From positions 744,001-808,000 of the forward strand of contig NZ_CP062501.1 in NCBI RefSeq assembly GCF_014879975.1: a stretch of 64,000 nucleotides of DNA, written 5' to 3'. Below the pieces are notes generated by a model that had not been told where the DNA came from, did not search any database, and worked only from the letters and a program-made list of their open reading frames with translations. Source of the DNA: Vibrio bathopelagicus. GTDB lineage: Bacteria > Pseudomonadota > Gammaproteobacteria > Enterobacterales > Vibrionaceae. Made by a program: the position numbers and the translations under genes. Shown here piece by piece: positions 51,623 through 60,545 of the stretch (positions are counted from its first letter, which is position 1; each line of letters opens with the position of its first letter).

Positions 51623-52243
51623 TTACTGATCATTCTTATAATAGACGTATAACTCGCTAGAATCTGGCAACCCATGCTGATTCAATTGGTGGTGCTCGAT
51701 AACTCTATCCACCTCTTTTAAAATCGCGATCCCTTCCCAAGCTTGTGCTAATTCTTGTTCAGTATGTTCACCTTTACTGAGTAGAAGCGTACCTTTGGCT
51801 TTGTTTGGAATTTGGATTAAGTGATTGTTTTTATTTGATGTTGATTGCTTAGTCGGGAAGCCAATGGTGACAGTAGCCTTGCTGAAGTCGGAACTGATGT
51901 CCTGATAGATCACGACCACTTTTTGTTGTAGTGCGATCTCCTCATCCTTTGCTTCTAGGTTTTGGTAGAAGTCGACCCACAGCTCAGGCACATCCTCTAA
52001 AGGGAGAGTTTTGCTCAAACCTTGCAGGTAAGTTGTATTTGCAGTCGCCTGTTGTTTTACCTCTGCTGACTTATCTATGGATGGCGTACTTATTGACGAC
52101 TTATTTGTTGACGACTTGCTTACTGATGATTGAGCTATTGGTTGCTCAGTTGATGCATCCGCAATCGCAGGTTGAATATGTAATAGCCCCCAGACAACGC
52201 CAGTAATACCGACTGTCGTGAGTAATGAAGCGAATAATTTCAT
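51623..52243 (-). CDS. Periplasmic protein with possible GyrI-like effector-binding domain
   Basis: The 206-residue protein has a signal sequence (MKLFASLLTTVGITGVVWGL and on to IADA, near 30) and a Ser/Thr/Lys-rich linker (35-65). Its folded domain includes LWVDFYQN, VVVIYQDISSDFSKATVTIGF and GTLLLSKGEHTEQELAQAW. This order of strands and helix resembles the GyrI-like/AraC effector-binding fold, which binds small hydrophobic molecules. The family match is by pattern only. The ribosome site AAGGAAAGAGC lies before ATG. It is first in the operon with the desaturase-type enzyme and the two-component pair, so it may bind a lipid or a pump substrate in the periplasm. Confidence 0.7.
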   Translation of the reverse strand: MKLFASLLTTVGITGVVWGLLHIQPAIADASTEQPIAQSSVSKSSTNKSSISTPSIDKSAEVKQQATANTTYLQGLSKTLPLEDVPELWVDFYQNLEAKDEEIALQQKVVVIYQDISSDFSKATVTIGFPTKQSTSNKNNHLIQIPNKAKGTLLLSKGEHTEQELAQAWEGIAILKEVDRVIEHHQLNQHGLPDSSELYVYYKNDQ

Positions 52244-52291
52244 GCTCTTTCCTTGTTTTTCATTTTTGATATCAAGGACAGTAAAGGAGAC

Positions 52292-52311
52292 AAGGTAAAC
52301 AAAAGGTAACC
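52292..52311. promoter_or_regulatory. Candidate response-regulator site, copy 1
   Basis: Two AAGGTAA heptamers (52292-52298 and 52303-52309) have an 11-bp period, followed by CC. This is the layout of OmpR/PhoP-type direct repeats. It stands 49-68 bp upstream of the 52243 start codon and 112 bp from the divergent 52424 start, so it could control both operons. A similar motif occurs at 48684-48703. Confidence 0.55.
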
Positions 52312-52423
52312 GAGTTGGTTATTGGGCGAGTCTAGCGCCTAATATTCTAATACAGCAATCTGGGACACTTTTTCCCATGCCGAATTGGTAATACTGACGC
52401 CATATTCATTTATGGGCTCAATA

Positions 52424-53311
52424 ATGCTATTCAAACATCCCATCTCTCTGCTAACGATTATTCGGCTTAACCCATTAAAGGTCGCTGCGACTTGGTTAAT
52501 GGTTTTGGCTGAAAACGTGATGCTTATTCTGTTGCCGCTGTTTATTGGTTACGCCATCGACGGTGTCTTAAACCAAAGCTTCCAGCCCTTAGTGATGCTG
52601 GCAGTGCTTCTCTTTGTACTGGTCATTCTCAGCGTTGTTCGTCGTTTCTACGATACCCGTGTTTATGGGGCGATTCGTGTAAAACTGGCGAATATCGTGG
52701 AGCGAAACCTGCGTGGCTTATCTGTATCATCCAAAGACGCTCGACTCACCATGTCACGTGAGCTGGTTGATTTCTTAGAAGACGATTTGCCTGCTCTGAT
52801 GACAGCAGTGGTGCAGCTTGTTGCGACTGTGGTGATTCTCTCTACATTCCATTTCTCATTGGCGCTTTGTATGTTGTTTGCAGGGCTGTCGATGCTAGCC
52901 ATTTATGGTTTGTTTCATAGAACCTTCACGCGGCTTAATGGCCAATTTAACGACCAAGTTGAACAGCAAGTTCAACTGTTGAGCGGCGTTCGCTTATCTG
53001 CGCTTCGTTGGCACTTTGAGCGACTTAAACAGTGTGAAATCAAGCTTTCAGACACCGAGGCGATTGTTTACGGACTGATCTTTACCGTGCTGTTTGGCGC
53101 AGTCGTAGGCAATTTGTGGATGGTGAGCCAGCTTATTCAGCCGACTGCAGGACAAGTGTTCTCAATCGTTACCTATTCGCTGGAGTTTGTTGAAACCGCA
53201 GTGATGCTACCAATTACGCTGCAAACCCTTTCTCGTCTTACTGAAATCAGTCAGCGACTCAATCATACCTCTGTCCAACAGGCTACCAAGGAGATGCCTT
53301 ATGAAGTTTAA
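52424..53311 (+). CDS. ABC transporter six-transmembrane protein without ATPase domain
   Basis: The 295-residue protein has six predicted spans in the order of a type IV ABC exporter membrane domain: MLILLPLFIGYAIDGVL near 30, VVRRFYDTRVYGAIRVKLA near 78, and YSLEFVETAVMLPITLQTLSRLTEI near the end. It then stops without Walker A, signature or Walker B motifs. The start is ATG 52424 or 52412; neither has a strong site. It opens the operon with a membrane fusion protein and RND pump, and overlaps the next gene by 11 nt. What it does without an NBD is unknown. Confidence 0.82.
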   Translation: MLFKHPISLLTIIRLNPLKVAATWLMVLAENVMLILLPLFIGYAIDGVLNQSFQPLVMLAVLLFVLVILSVVRRFYDTRVYGAIRVKLANIVERNLRGLSVSSKDARLTMSRELVDFLEDDLPALMTAVVQLVATVVILSTFHFSLALCMLFAGLSMLAIYGLFHRTFTRLNGQFNDQVEQQVQLLSGVRLSALRWHFERLKQCEIKLSDTEAIVYGLIFTVLFGAVVGNLWMVSQLIQPTAGQVFSIVTYSLEFVETAVMLPITLQTLSRLTEISQRLNHTSVQQATKEMPYEV

Positions 53312-54476
53312 AAAGTCACTGCCTGTATTAGTCGGTTGTGCGGCTATCTTTGCTGCCTTGATTGTTGTCGATGAATTGGAACCTGAGGCAGCGGAACCTG
53401 TGAAGAAGCAAGCAGTACTGGCACCGGTTTCTGTATTGGAGGTGACACCTTCGCAGCACGAATCGACGTTAACGGTACTTGGCTTAACCGCTGCTCGTTG
53501 GCCAATTCAACTTAAAGCGTCGAGTAGTGCGCAACTTAAGTGGCTGAATGAAAACATTGAACCGGGACAGCTAGTGACTAAGGGCGATGTGTTGGCGAAG
53601 TTAGATACCAGCGCCGTTGATGCGAACTTGGCGCAAGCGTTAAGTTCGTTAAAGCAAGCCGAGTTGGAATTGAAACAGGCTAAACATGAACAAACTGTTG
53701 CTCTTAAAATGCTTAACCCAAAAACAAGTTCGTCCTTTGCGCGCAGAGAACCCCAAGTGCTTGCTGCGAAAGCCAACCTGCAACAAGCCCAACAAGCTTA
53801 TGTCAGTGCGAAGAAGCTAATGGAAGAGTCGGTGATTACCGCGCCCTTTGATGCGGTCGTCATGAAGCGCCACATTAGCCCAAGAGAGTGGGTAGAGGCA
53901 GGGCAAGTGACCTTTGAGTTAGCCGCCAGTGATTCGATTGATATCGAGCTTCCAATCTCTGAAATGCACTGGCAACAAGTGCAAGCTGCCTTGGTTAAGC
54001 CGAGTATTCGTGTCGTGAGTCGTTCTGGGAACCAATGGCCCGCGAAAGTGCGTTATGTGTCTCCGGAAGTCGATTCGGTGACTCGTCAAAGACAAGTAGT
54101 GCTATCGGTTGAAAATCCTTACCAACACAAGCCTAGGCTTTTCCCTAATCAGCAAGTTCAAGCTGTGGTTAACCTCGGTCTACAAGATGACGTAGTAAGC
54201 GTGCCTCTGAGCGCAATGACGCGAGACGGGTATGTGTGGACATTAGATATAGAAGATCGCTTACGAAAAGAGTCGGTAACGCTTATAGGGCAAGACAGTA
54301 AAGAGCTTGATATTCGCTTCAATGATCGAAGTGATAAGGCTCGTCGCGTGGTGCAGTATCCACTTTCTTCAATGTTAATCGGTAAACAAGTCACGCCTAA
54401 ATTCAATGAAGCCCATTCTGAAGCCATGCTCGCTGGCAAATCTGATTCAGTACAGATTAAGGAATCAAACCAATGA
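53301..54476 (+). CDS. RND efflux periplasmic adaptor (membrane fusion protein)
   Basis: The 391-residue protein has an N-terminal hydrophobic segment (LPVLVGCAAIFAALIVV; Cys13 is not in a good lipobox). A split biotinyl-lipoyl-like domain follows (GQLVTKGDVLAKLD near 85 and SVITAPFDAVVMKRHI near 180), with a helical hairpin between them (ALSSLKQAELELKQAKHE). Beta-barrel and membrane-proximal parts complete it. It should link the RND pump to an outer-membrane channel; no such channel gene is in the operon. AAGGAG immediately precedes the ATG, which lies inside the end of the ABC-type gene. Confidence 0.93.
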   Translation: MKFKKSLPVLVGCAAIFAALIVVDELEPEAAEPVKKQAVLAPVSVLEVTPSQHESTLTVLGLTAARWPIQLKASSSAQLKWLNENIEPGQLVTKGDVLAKLDTSAVDANLAQALSSLKQAELELKQAKHEQTVALKMLNPKTSSSFARREPQVLAAKANLQQAQQAYVSAKKLMEESVITAPFDAVVMKRHISPREWVEAGQVTFELAASDSIDIELPISEMHWQQVQAALVKPSIRVVSRSGNQWPAKVRYVSPEVDSVTRQRQVVLSVENPYQHKPRLFPNQQVQAVVNLGLQDDVVSVPLSAMTRDGYVWTLDIEDRLRKESVTLIGQDSKELDIRFNDRSDKARRVVQYPLSSMLIGKQVTPKFNEAHSEAMLAGKSDSVQIKESNQ

Positions 54477-57400
54477 GTTGGATTACAAAATGGTTCATTA
54501 ATAACCCAGTCGCTGCCAATTTGTTGATGATGGCGATCGTTATCAGTGGTGTGCTGGCATTTGGGCAGTTACGTGTCGAGTCGTTTCCACAAATTGCACC
54601 ATCATCAATCAGTATTACCGTGGCTTATCCTGGCGGTACCGCACAACAGATCGATGAGAGCGTGACGCAACGAATCGAAGAGTCGATTAGCGGTATTGCA
54701 GGCATCAAACAGCTCACCAGCCAATCGAGTGCTGGCGTGTCTAGAGTCGTGGTACGTAAAACCAGCAGCACAGATTTAGACAAGCTGTTGGATGACATTC
54801 GTAACCAAGTTAACGCCATCAACGGCTTTCCCGTGCAAGCAGAAAGACCGCAAGTGGTGCGAAATGAATTTACCAACTTAGCTGCGTTTGTGGTGGTGTC
54901 TGGGCCAAGAACCGATGACGAATTACAACCTATTGCCAAGCAACTTGGGCAAGCGCTGAAGAAGAACCCTCAAATTTCAAAGGTTTCAAACTGGGGAACA
55001 CGAACGCCTCAGTTGGTGATCGAGCCAGACCCTGACCAACTCAAGGCGCTAGGGCTGAGCTTGGAAGATCTTGCAGGTTTAGTTGAGCAGCGTTCACTAG
55101 AGTCTCGTAGCGGTGAGCTGATTAGTGACAAAGGCCGAATGGTTATTCGTGGTGACGGTTATGCCGATGATTTACAGAAGCTGAATCAGCTTGTCGTAAT
55201 TTCGGGTAGTAACGGAAAAATACGCTTGGGAGACATTGCCAAGCTAACCCGTGGCTACCAATACAGCGGCTCTATCGTGCGTAACAACGGCTCTAATGCC
55301 ATCGCTTTACTAGTCAGTACTAGCCAAACCGATAACCTGCTTAAAATCAGTGAGGCGATCAGCGAAACACTGGATGCACAACGAGCGATTCTGCCTTCGG
55401 ATATTCAGCTGAATACCATGGCTGATATGGCGCCTTACATTGAAGATCAGCTGTTTCGTTTGAGTGAAAACGCCTGGCAAGGCTTGTTAATTGTGCTGAT
55501 TTTGCTAGGGATATTTCTTGAGATTAGGCTCGCTTTTTGGGTCGCGATGGGGATCCCGATTGCGCTCACTGGAACACTCGCCGCAATGCAGTGGTTTAAT
55601 TACAGCATCAACGACATCACTTTGTTTGGTTTTATCTTGGTACTTGGTGTGTTGGTCGATGATGCGGTTGTCGTCGGGGAAGCGATACACGAAAAACGGA
55701 CGGGAAATCCTAGTCATTCCGGTGCCTCAAAGCTAAATGGCTCCTCAAGTATAAGTGGCCTTTCTAATATAAACGGAAAGACAGCTGCTTGGCAGGGCGT
55801 GCATTCTGTGTCGGTGGCAACCGTGTTTGGTGTGCTAACGACCATTGCTGCGTTCTCTCCAATGCTATGGATTAACAATGAGTTAGCTAAAGTACTTGCT
55901 GGGTTTTCGGCCGTGGTGATCTTCGCTTTGATCTTCTCACTGATTGAAAGCAAATTTATTCTACCGTCACACTTGGCTCAGCTTTCTGTGAAAAAGCCCT
56001 CTACCAGTATTTTTGCCAAGGTTCAGAACGCCGCTCAAGGCGGTTTGCAGTGGTTCAATCTCAACATCTATAAGCCAGTATTGGAGTTTGCACTTGGCTA
56101 CAAAGTGGCGTCTTTGCTTGGGTTTGTGGCGGTCATCTCATTGGCTTATGGCATGTGGTCAAATGGGGCGATTCGAAGTGCGCTGTTCCCTGAAATTCCT
56201 GGGCGTTACATTACGGCTGTTATTGAGCTAGAAGATGGTGCGCCGTTACCACTGCAGCGCCAAGCTTTGTTGCAAGTAGAGCAAGCGATGACTCAGGTTG
56301 AGAAAGGCTTAATGGAAGATTATCCATTACAAGAAAAGCCCGTGGTAAACCTACTCGCATGGTCGGATGGCTATGGGGAGATTGAAGTCACTGCCGAGCT
56401 CACCAATGAATCTTTAAGCTTATTGCCGGGTAACTTACTGCTGAAGCGATGGCGAGAAAGCACTGGGCAAATTGAAGGGGCTTACTCGGCCAAATTCAGC
56501 GCAGCAGAAGAACCAGCTGGTGGCACATTCTTAACGATCTCTTCCAACGATCGTGAGTTGGCGTCCCGCGTCAGTGAACAGCTAGCAGATACTTTAGCGT
56601 CCATAAAAGGTGTTTCGGATGTTTACGATGATGGTCAGGATGGTTTACCACAAGTTCGCTTAGTGCTGAATCAATATGGTCAGCAGCTTGGATTAACTCA
56701 AGCGAAGCTGGCACAGCTTGCCGGAGAAGCGTTTGGCGAAAGGGAAGTTCATCGCCTATTAGAAAACGGACAAGAGACCAAGGTGCTGCTGCAATACCCA
56801 AGAGATGAGCGCAGAACCTTAGTTCAGCTACAACAAGCCATCATTATGTTGCCGAACGGTGGCAGCGTAATGATTGGCGATATCGCTGAGTTCCGTCACG
56901 AGCAAGAGCCGCAAGTGGTTTACCGCCGTGACCGAGAACAAGTGATCAACCTCTATTGGAAGCAAAACCGAGATCTGCAATCACCAGAGAAGACTCGAGA
57001 ACAGCTTGAAGAGACGATTGAATCTCTGCGGCTACAATACCCAAGTGTGACGATCAAAGCGGGTGGCGAGTTTGAAGAGATAGGGGAAGTGTCGGATGGC
57101 TTTAAATCCGCGATGATCCTGACGCTGCTGATGATCTACATCTTGTTGGCAGTGCCTTTGAAATCCTACTGGCAGCCAATGATCATCATGGCGGTCATCC
57201 CGTTTGGATTCGCAGGCGCGATTTTTGGTCATTATTTGATGGACCTGCCGATCAGCATTCTTTCGATGTTCGGAATGATGGCCATGACGGGGATCGTGAT
57301 TAACGACTCGTTGGTGTTGATCACGCGTTTTAATGCTGAATATCGCCAAGGCGTCCCATTACAGAAAGCGTTGGTGATTGCGGGCACCAGCCGATTGAGA

Positions 57401-57664
57401 GCGATCTTCTTAACCACGATAACCACTGTGTGTGGGTTGTTGCCGTTACTAAGCGAAACTGCGGAACAAGCACAATACTTAAAGCCTGCGGCGGTGTCGT
57501 TGGTGTTTGGTGAACTGTTCGCCACTGCGGTAACGCTGATTTTGATACCTGTGTTGCTTGGTTTGTTTTGCCGCAAACCGCCTCAAGTTGAAGATCTAAT
57601 TGAAAAAGAACCGGTCGAACAAGAACCACAGGTACAGACACAGCTCACTTTGGAGCGCTCATGA
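54473..57664 (+). CDS. RND-family efflux permease
   Basis: This 1063-residue inner-membrane pump has twelve spans and two large periplasmic loops. FINNPVAANLLMMAIVISGVL is TM1. The proton-relay pair Asp396-Asp397 (VDDAVVVGE) in TM4 corresponds to AcrB D407-D408. VSNWGTRTPQLVI lies in the porter domain, and TGIVINDSLVLITRF is the second-half TM10 motif. An insertion of about 28 Ser/Gly/Asn-rich residues (410-437) follows TM4, where most homologues go straight to the next helix. The ATG overlaps the adaptor stop codon by 4 nt and its own stop codon overlaps the AraC gene. Confidence 0.95.
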   Translation: MSWITKWFINNPVAANLLMMAIVISGVLAFGQLRVESFPQIAPSSISITVAYPGGTAQQIDESVTQRIEESISGIAGIKQLTSQSSAGVSRVVVRKTSSTDLDKLLDDIRNQVNAINGFPVQAERPQVVRNEFTNLAAFVVVSGPRTDDELQPIAKQLGQALKKNPQISKVSNWGTRTPQLVIEPDPDQLKALGLSLEDLAGLVEQRSLESRSGELISDKGRMVIRGDGYADDLQKLNQLVVISGSNGKIRLGDIAKLTRGYQYSGSIVRNNGSNAIALLVSTSQTDNLLKISEAISETLDAQRAILPSDIQLNTMADMAPYIEDQLFRLSENAWQGLLIVLILLGIFLEIRLAFWVAMGIPIALTGTLAAMQWFNYSINDITLFGFILVLGVLVDDAVVVGEAIHEKRTGNPSHSGASKLNGSSSISGLSNINGKTAAWQGVHSVSVATVFGVLTTIAAFSPMLWINNELAKVLAGFSAVVIFALIFSLIESKFILPSHLAQLSVKKPSTSIFAKVQNAAQGGLQWFNLNIYKPVLEFALGYKVASLLGFVAVISLAYGMWSNGAIRSALFPEIPGRYITAVIELEDGAPLPLQRQALLQVEQAMTQVEKGLMEDYPLQEKPVVNLLAWSDGYGEIEVTAELTNESLSLLPGNLLLKRWRESTGQIEGAYSAKFSAAEEPAGGTFLTISSNDRELASRVSEQLADTLASIKGVSDVYDDGQDGLPQVRLVLNQYGQQLGLTQAKLAQLAGEAFGEREVHRLLENGQETKVLLQYPRDERRTLVQLQQAIIMLPNGGSVMIGDIAEFRHEQEPQVVYRRDREQVINLYWKQNRDLQSPEKTREQLEETIESLRLQYPSVTIKAGGEFEEIGEVSDGFKSAMILTLLMIYILLAVPLKSYWQPMIIMAVIPFGFAGAIFGHYLMDLPISILSMFGMMAMTGIVINDSLVLITRFNAEYRQGVPLQKALVIAGTSRLRAIFLTTITTVCGLLPLLSETAEQAQYLKPAAVSLVFGELFATAVTLILIPVLLGLFCRKPPQVEDLIEKEPVEQEPQVQTQLTLERS

Positions 57665-58695
57665 TTGATTTTATAAAGGACAAAGACGATAGTGAAGCCA
57701 AGCGATCGAATTCAATCAAGTCGACAGATACAAGAGCTTCTATGCCTGAGAACAAAGACCGTATGACGCAACAGAGCAAACCTGACTATCACTCAGTGCC
57801 TGGCTTTAAACTGGTGCCTGAGATTGCGTTGGTGGAATCTTTACCAGAGCACCTTCAAAAACGCTTTAGCCATGCGCTTAACTTAATGCATGAAGAGTGG
57901 GGTGAGCGTCGTACTTGGGAAGAGATAGCGACCGAGAGTGCGATCTCTCCATACCATTTTCATCGTCAGTTTACTGAGCTGTTTAATGAAACGCCGGGTC
58001 AGTACCTAAGTCGAATACGTCTACAGATTGCTGTTAGCCTGTTGATCAATGACGAGCCATGGAGCGTCATTGAAATTGCTCAGTATTGTGGATTCTCGTC
58101 GTCACAATCGTTAGGCAAGGCGCTCAAGCGTGAGTTAGGGGTGACCGCAAAGCACATTCGAGAAATGGGTTATAACGCGACACCCAAGGAGACGGCGGAT
58201 TTCATCCAGAGATTGGCGCATCCGGGTGTGCAGTCTTCGATGGAAAAAGAATTGGTTAAGTCGATGCCGACAGAATTGGTTTGGTATCCAGAACGCGGAA
58301 TGCAGAAGCTCAAATTAGACGATCCTGACTGGGATACCGCGTTTGAGATGTACGGTCAGAAGTCTACACAACTCATGGGCACAACACCGATTAAGCAAAT
58401 GAGAAACAAGTGGGACGACATAGACGCTGAAATCGGCAACTGGCAAGTCGCCAAAAAGCGTTACGATATGACCATTCCAGAAGGATACTACTTGTGTAGC
58501 GATGTTTATCTGGTGTCGGATGTCGCCTACAGCACGGCTTTAGAAGCGTTGTTTAATGCGGTTAAGCAACAAGGCTTACAGTTAGACGTGAACGGCTATT
58601 TGGTGGAGATGATTCGCCACATAGATGATGACGATGTAGAAGGAGTAACATTCTCCTTTCAGTTGCCGGTTTTAACCACGCAAGATAGCGAATAA
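57661..58695 (+). CDS. AraC-family regulator with GyrI-like effector domain
   Basis: The 344-residue protein has an N-terminal extension of 50 residues. An AraC double helix-turn-helix follows (about 80-165: WEEIATESAISPYHFHRQF and WSVIEIAQYCGFSSSQSLGKA). The C-terminal GyrI-like ligand-binding domain (about 190-340) shows VWYPERGMQKLK, WDDIDAEIG and EGYYLCSDVYLV. This N-terminal DNA-binding, C-terminal effector order is that of Rob/SoxS-like multidrug regulators. It is the last gene of the pump operon (4-nt overlap) and probably activates it on ligand binding. Its ATG coincides with the RND stop codon. Confidence 0.92.
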   Translation: MIDFIKDKDDSEAKRSNSIKSTDTRASMPENKDRMTQQSKPDYHSVPGFKLVPEIALVESLPEHLQKRFSHALNLMHEEWGERRTWEEIATESAISPYHFHRQFTELFNETPGQYLSRIRLQIAVSLLINDEPWSVIEIAQYCGFSSSQSLGKALKRELGVTAKHIREMGYNATPKETADFIQRLAHPGVQSSMEKELVKSMPTELVWYPERGMQKLKLDDPDWDTAFEMYGQKSTQLMGTTPIKQMRNKWDDIDAEIGNWQVAKKRYDMTIPEGYYLCSDVYLVSDVAYSTALEALFNAVKQQGLQLDVNGYLVEMIRHIDDDDVEGVTFSFQLPVLTTQDSE

Positions 58696-58698
58696 TAA

Positions 58699-58724
58699 AA
58701 AGGCTCCTCAAATGAGGAGCCTTT
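58699..58724. terminator. Bidirectional terminator between pump operon and fru operon
   Basis: AAAGGCTCCTCA (58699-58710) pairs with TGAGGAGCCTTT (58713-58724) around AA, with an A-run on the left and T on the right. It is shared by the convergent operons. Confidence 0.88.
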
Positions 58725-58772
58725 GCTTATTAATAAGCAGCTTTATAGAAGGAGCTTAACAGAGTAGGGGGA

Positions 58773-60530
58773 TTAAGCCTCTGCCGTTACTTTAGAGCCG
58801 CTCATCTTTTTAAGTGCTGCGTAGCCAAAGCCTGTTACTGCTGTACCTGCTGCAATCGCCACTAGGTACATAAGCACTGGAGAGATAGCGCCAGGAATCA
58901 GTAGTACGAACAAGCCGCCGTGTGGAGCCATTAGCTGTGCACCAAACATCATTGATAGAGCACCCGTTAGTGCACCACCTGCCATACATGCTGGGATAAC
59001 ACGCATTGGATCTTTCGCTGCGAATGGGATAGCACCTTCAGAGATGAAACATAGGCCAAGAACGAATGATGCTTTACCCGCTTCACGCTCGCTTGCTTCA
59101 AACTTGTCTTTCACTAGGAAAGTCGCAAGGCCCATACCTAGAGCTGGAACCATACCTGCTGCCATGATAGCCGCCATTGGTGCGTAAGTTTGCGAAGCCA
59201 GTAGACCAACACCAAATGTGTATGCCGCTTTGTTTACAGGACCACCAAGGTCGAAACACATCATTGCGCCTAGAATCACACCCAGAAGAATCGCGTTAGA
59301 TGTCCCCATGTTGTTTAGGAAGTCTGTCATTGCGCTCATCACGCCAGATACAGGACCACCCACAATGTAAACCATCACAAGGCCAGTGAATAAACTCGCG
59401 ATAAACGGAATGATTAGGATAGGCTTGAGGGCTTCCATTGACTGTGGAAGCTGAACCTTGTCGGCAATGAGTTTTGCAGAGTAACCCGCAATGAAACCAG
59501 CCGCGATACCACCTAGGAAGCCAGCGCCCGTTGAGCTAGCCAGCATACCGCCGATTAGACCTGGAGCCAGACCCGGACGGTCGGCAATCGAGAATGCAAT
59601 GAAACCAGCAAGAACAGGAATCATCAATGCGAATGCAGACCCGCCACCGATAGTCATCAGTGCCGCTGCTAGTGTGCCTTCTTCTTTAAACGCTTCGATA
59701 CCGAATACGAAAGAAAGAGCGATGATCAAACCACCCGCAACAACCACAGGAAGCATGTGAGATACACCTGTCATCAGGTGCTTGTACACGCCTTTCTTCT
59801 CATCAGCGGGTGCTGAATTAGAAGAAGCAGTGTGCTGGTATGGTTTCGCTTCAGCGAATGCTTTTTCCATCTCTTGCTTTGTTTTCTTCAAAGCAGGACT
59901 TGTCGTTGTTTTGTATAGCGCCTTGCCGTTGAAACGATCCAGAGGTACGTCGATGTCAGCTGCGATGATAACAAGGTCAGCGTCTGCGATTTCTTGGTCT
60001 GTCAGTTGGTTTTTCGCACCTACAGATCCGCGAGTTTCCACTTTAATTTGGTGACCTAGGCGTTTGCCTTCTGCTTCAAGCGCTTCAGCTGCCATAAAGG
60101 TATGTGCAACACCCGTTGGACAAGCAGTAATCGCAACGATCTTTTTGCTGCCTGTTGTTTCTGTTGAAGCATTTGCCGAAGTACCCGTCACTTCAACAGT
60201 GCTTTCAACTTGAGAAGCTTCTAATACCGTTGCTTCTGCTGCCGCTTTCTCTAGAAATGCTTTTGCATCTGCAGTGCACTCAGAGATAGCTGCTTGGTAA
60301 ACCTTTTTGCCTGCGAAACGTGTTTTATCAACGTTTGTGTTAGCGGAAATAACCACAACGTCGCTGCTGTCGATAGCGTCTTGTGATACTGGAGATTCAG
60401 GTAACACGCTTGATTGGCATTCAATAGCGGCGTTCCAACCCAGTGCTTTTGTTGCTTGCTCTAACAAGCCTGCTGCGATGATGCTGTTTGCTACGCCACT
60501 AGGGCAAGCTGTGATAATGGTAATATTCAT
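58773..60530 (-). CDS. fruA: Fructose-specific PTS enzyme IIB'BC
   Basis: The 585-residue inner-membrane protein has a vestigial IIB' domain (ITACPSGVANS, Cys9), a catalytic IIB domain (ITACPTGVAHT, phosphorylated Cys137) and a IIC channel (about 245-570). IIC has about ten spans, including LMTGVSHMLPVVVAGGLIIA and FDLGGPVNKAAYTFG. It imports fructose and phosphorylates it to fructose 1-phosphate, with phosphate from FruB. The E. coli FruA layout is the same. It is the third gene of the operon, 15 bp after fruK. Confidence 0.95.
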   Translation of the reverse strand: MNITIITACPSGVANSIIAAGLLEQATKALGWNAAIECQSSVLPESPVSQDAIDSSDVVVISANTNVDKTRFAGKKVYQAAISECTADAKAFLEKAAAEATVLEASQVESTVEVTGTSANASTETTGSKKIVAITACPTGVAHTFMAAEALEAEGKRLGHQIKVETRGSVGAKNQLTDQEIADADLVIIAADIDVPLDRFNGKALYKTTTSPALKKTKQEMEKAFAEAKPYQHTASSNSAPADEKKGVYKHLMTGVSHMLPVVVAGGLIIALSFVFGIEAFKEEGTLAAALMTIGGGSAFALMIPVLAGFIAFSIADRPGLAPGLIGGMLASSTGAGFLGGIAAGFIAGYSAKLIADKVQLPQSMEALKPILIIPFIASLFTGLVMVYIVGGPVSGVMSAMTDFLNNMGTSNAILLGVILGAMMCFDLGGPVNKAAYTFGVGLLASQTYAPMAAIMAAGMVPALGMGLATFLVKDKFEASEREAGKASFVLGLCFISEGAIPFAAKDPMRVIPACMAGGALTGALSMMFGAQLMAPHGGLFVLLIPGAISPVLMYLVAIAAGTAVTGFGYAALKKMSGSKVTAEA

Positions 60531-60545
60531 AATAAACCCTTTGTC

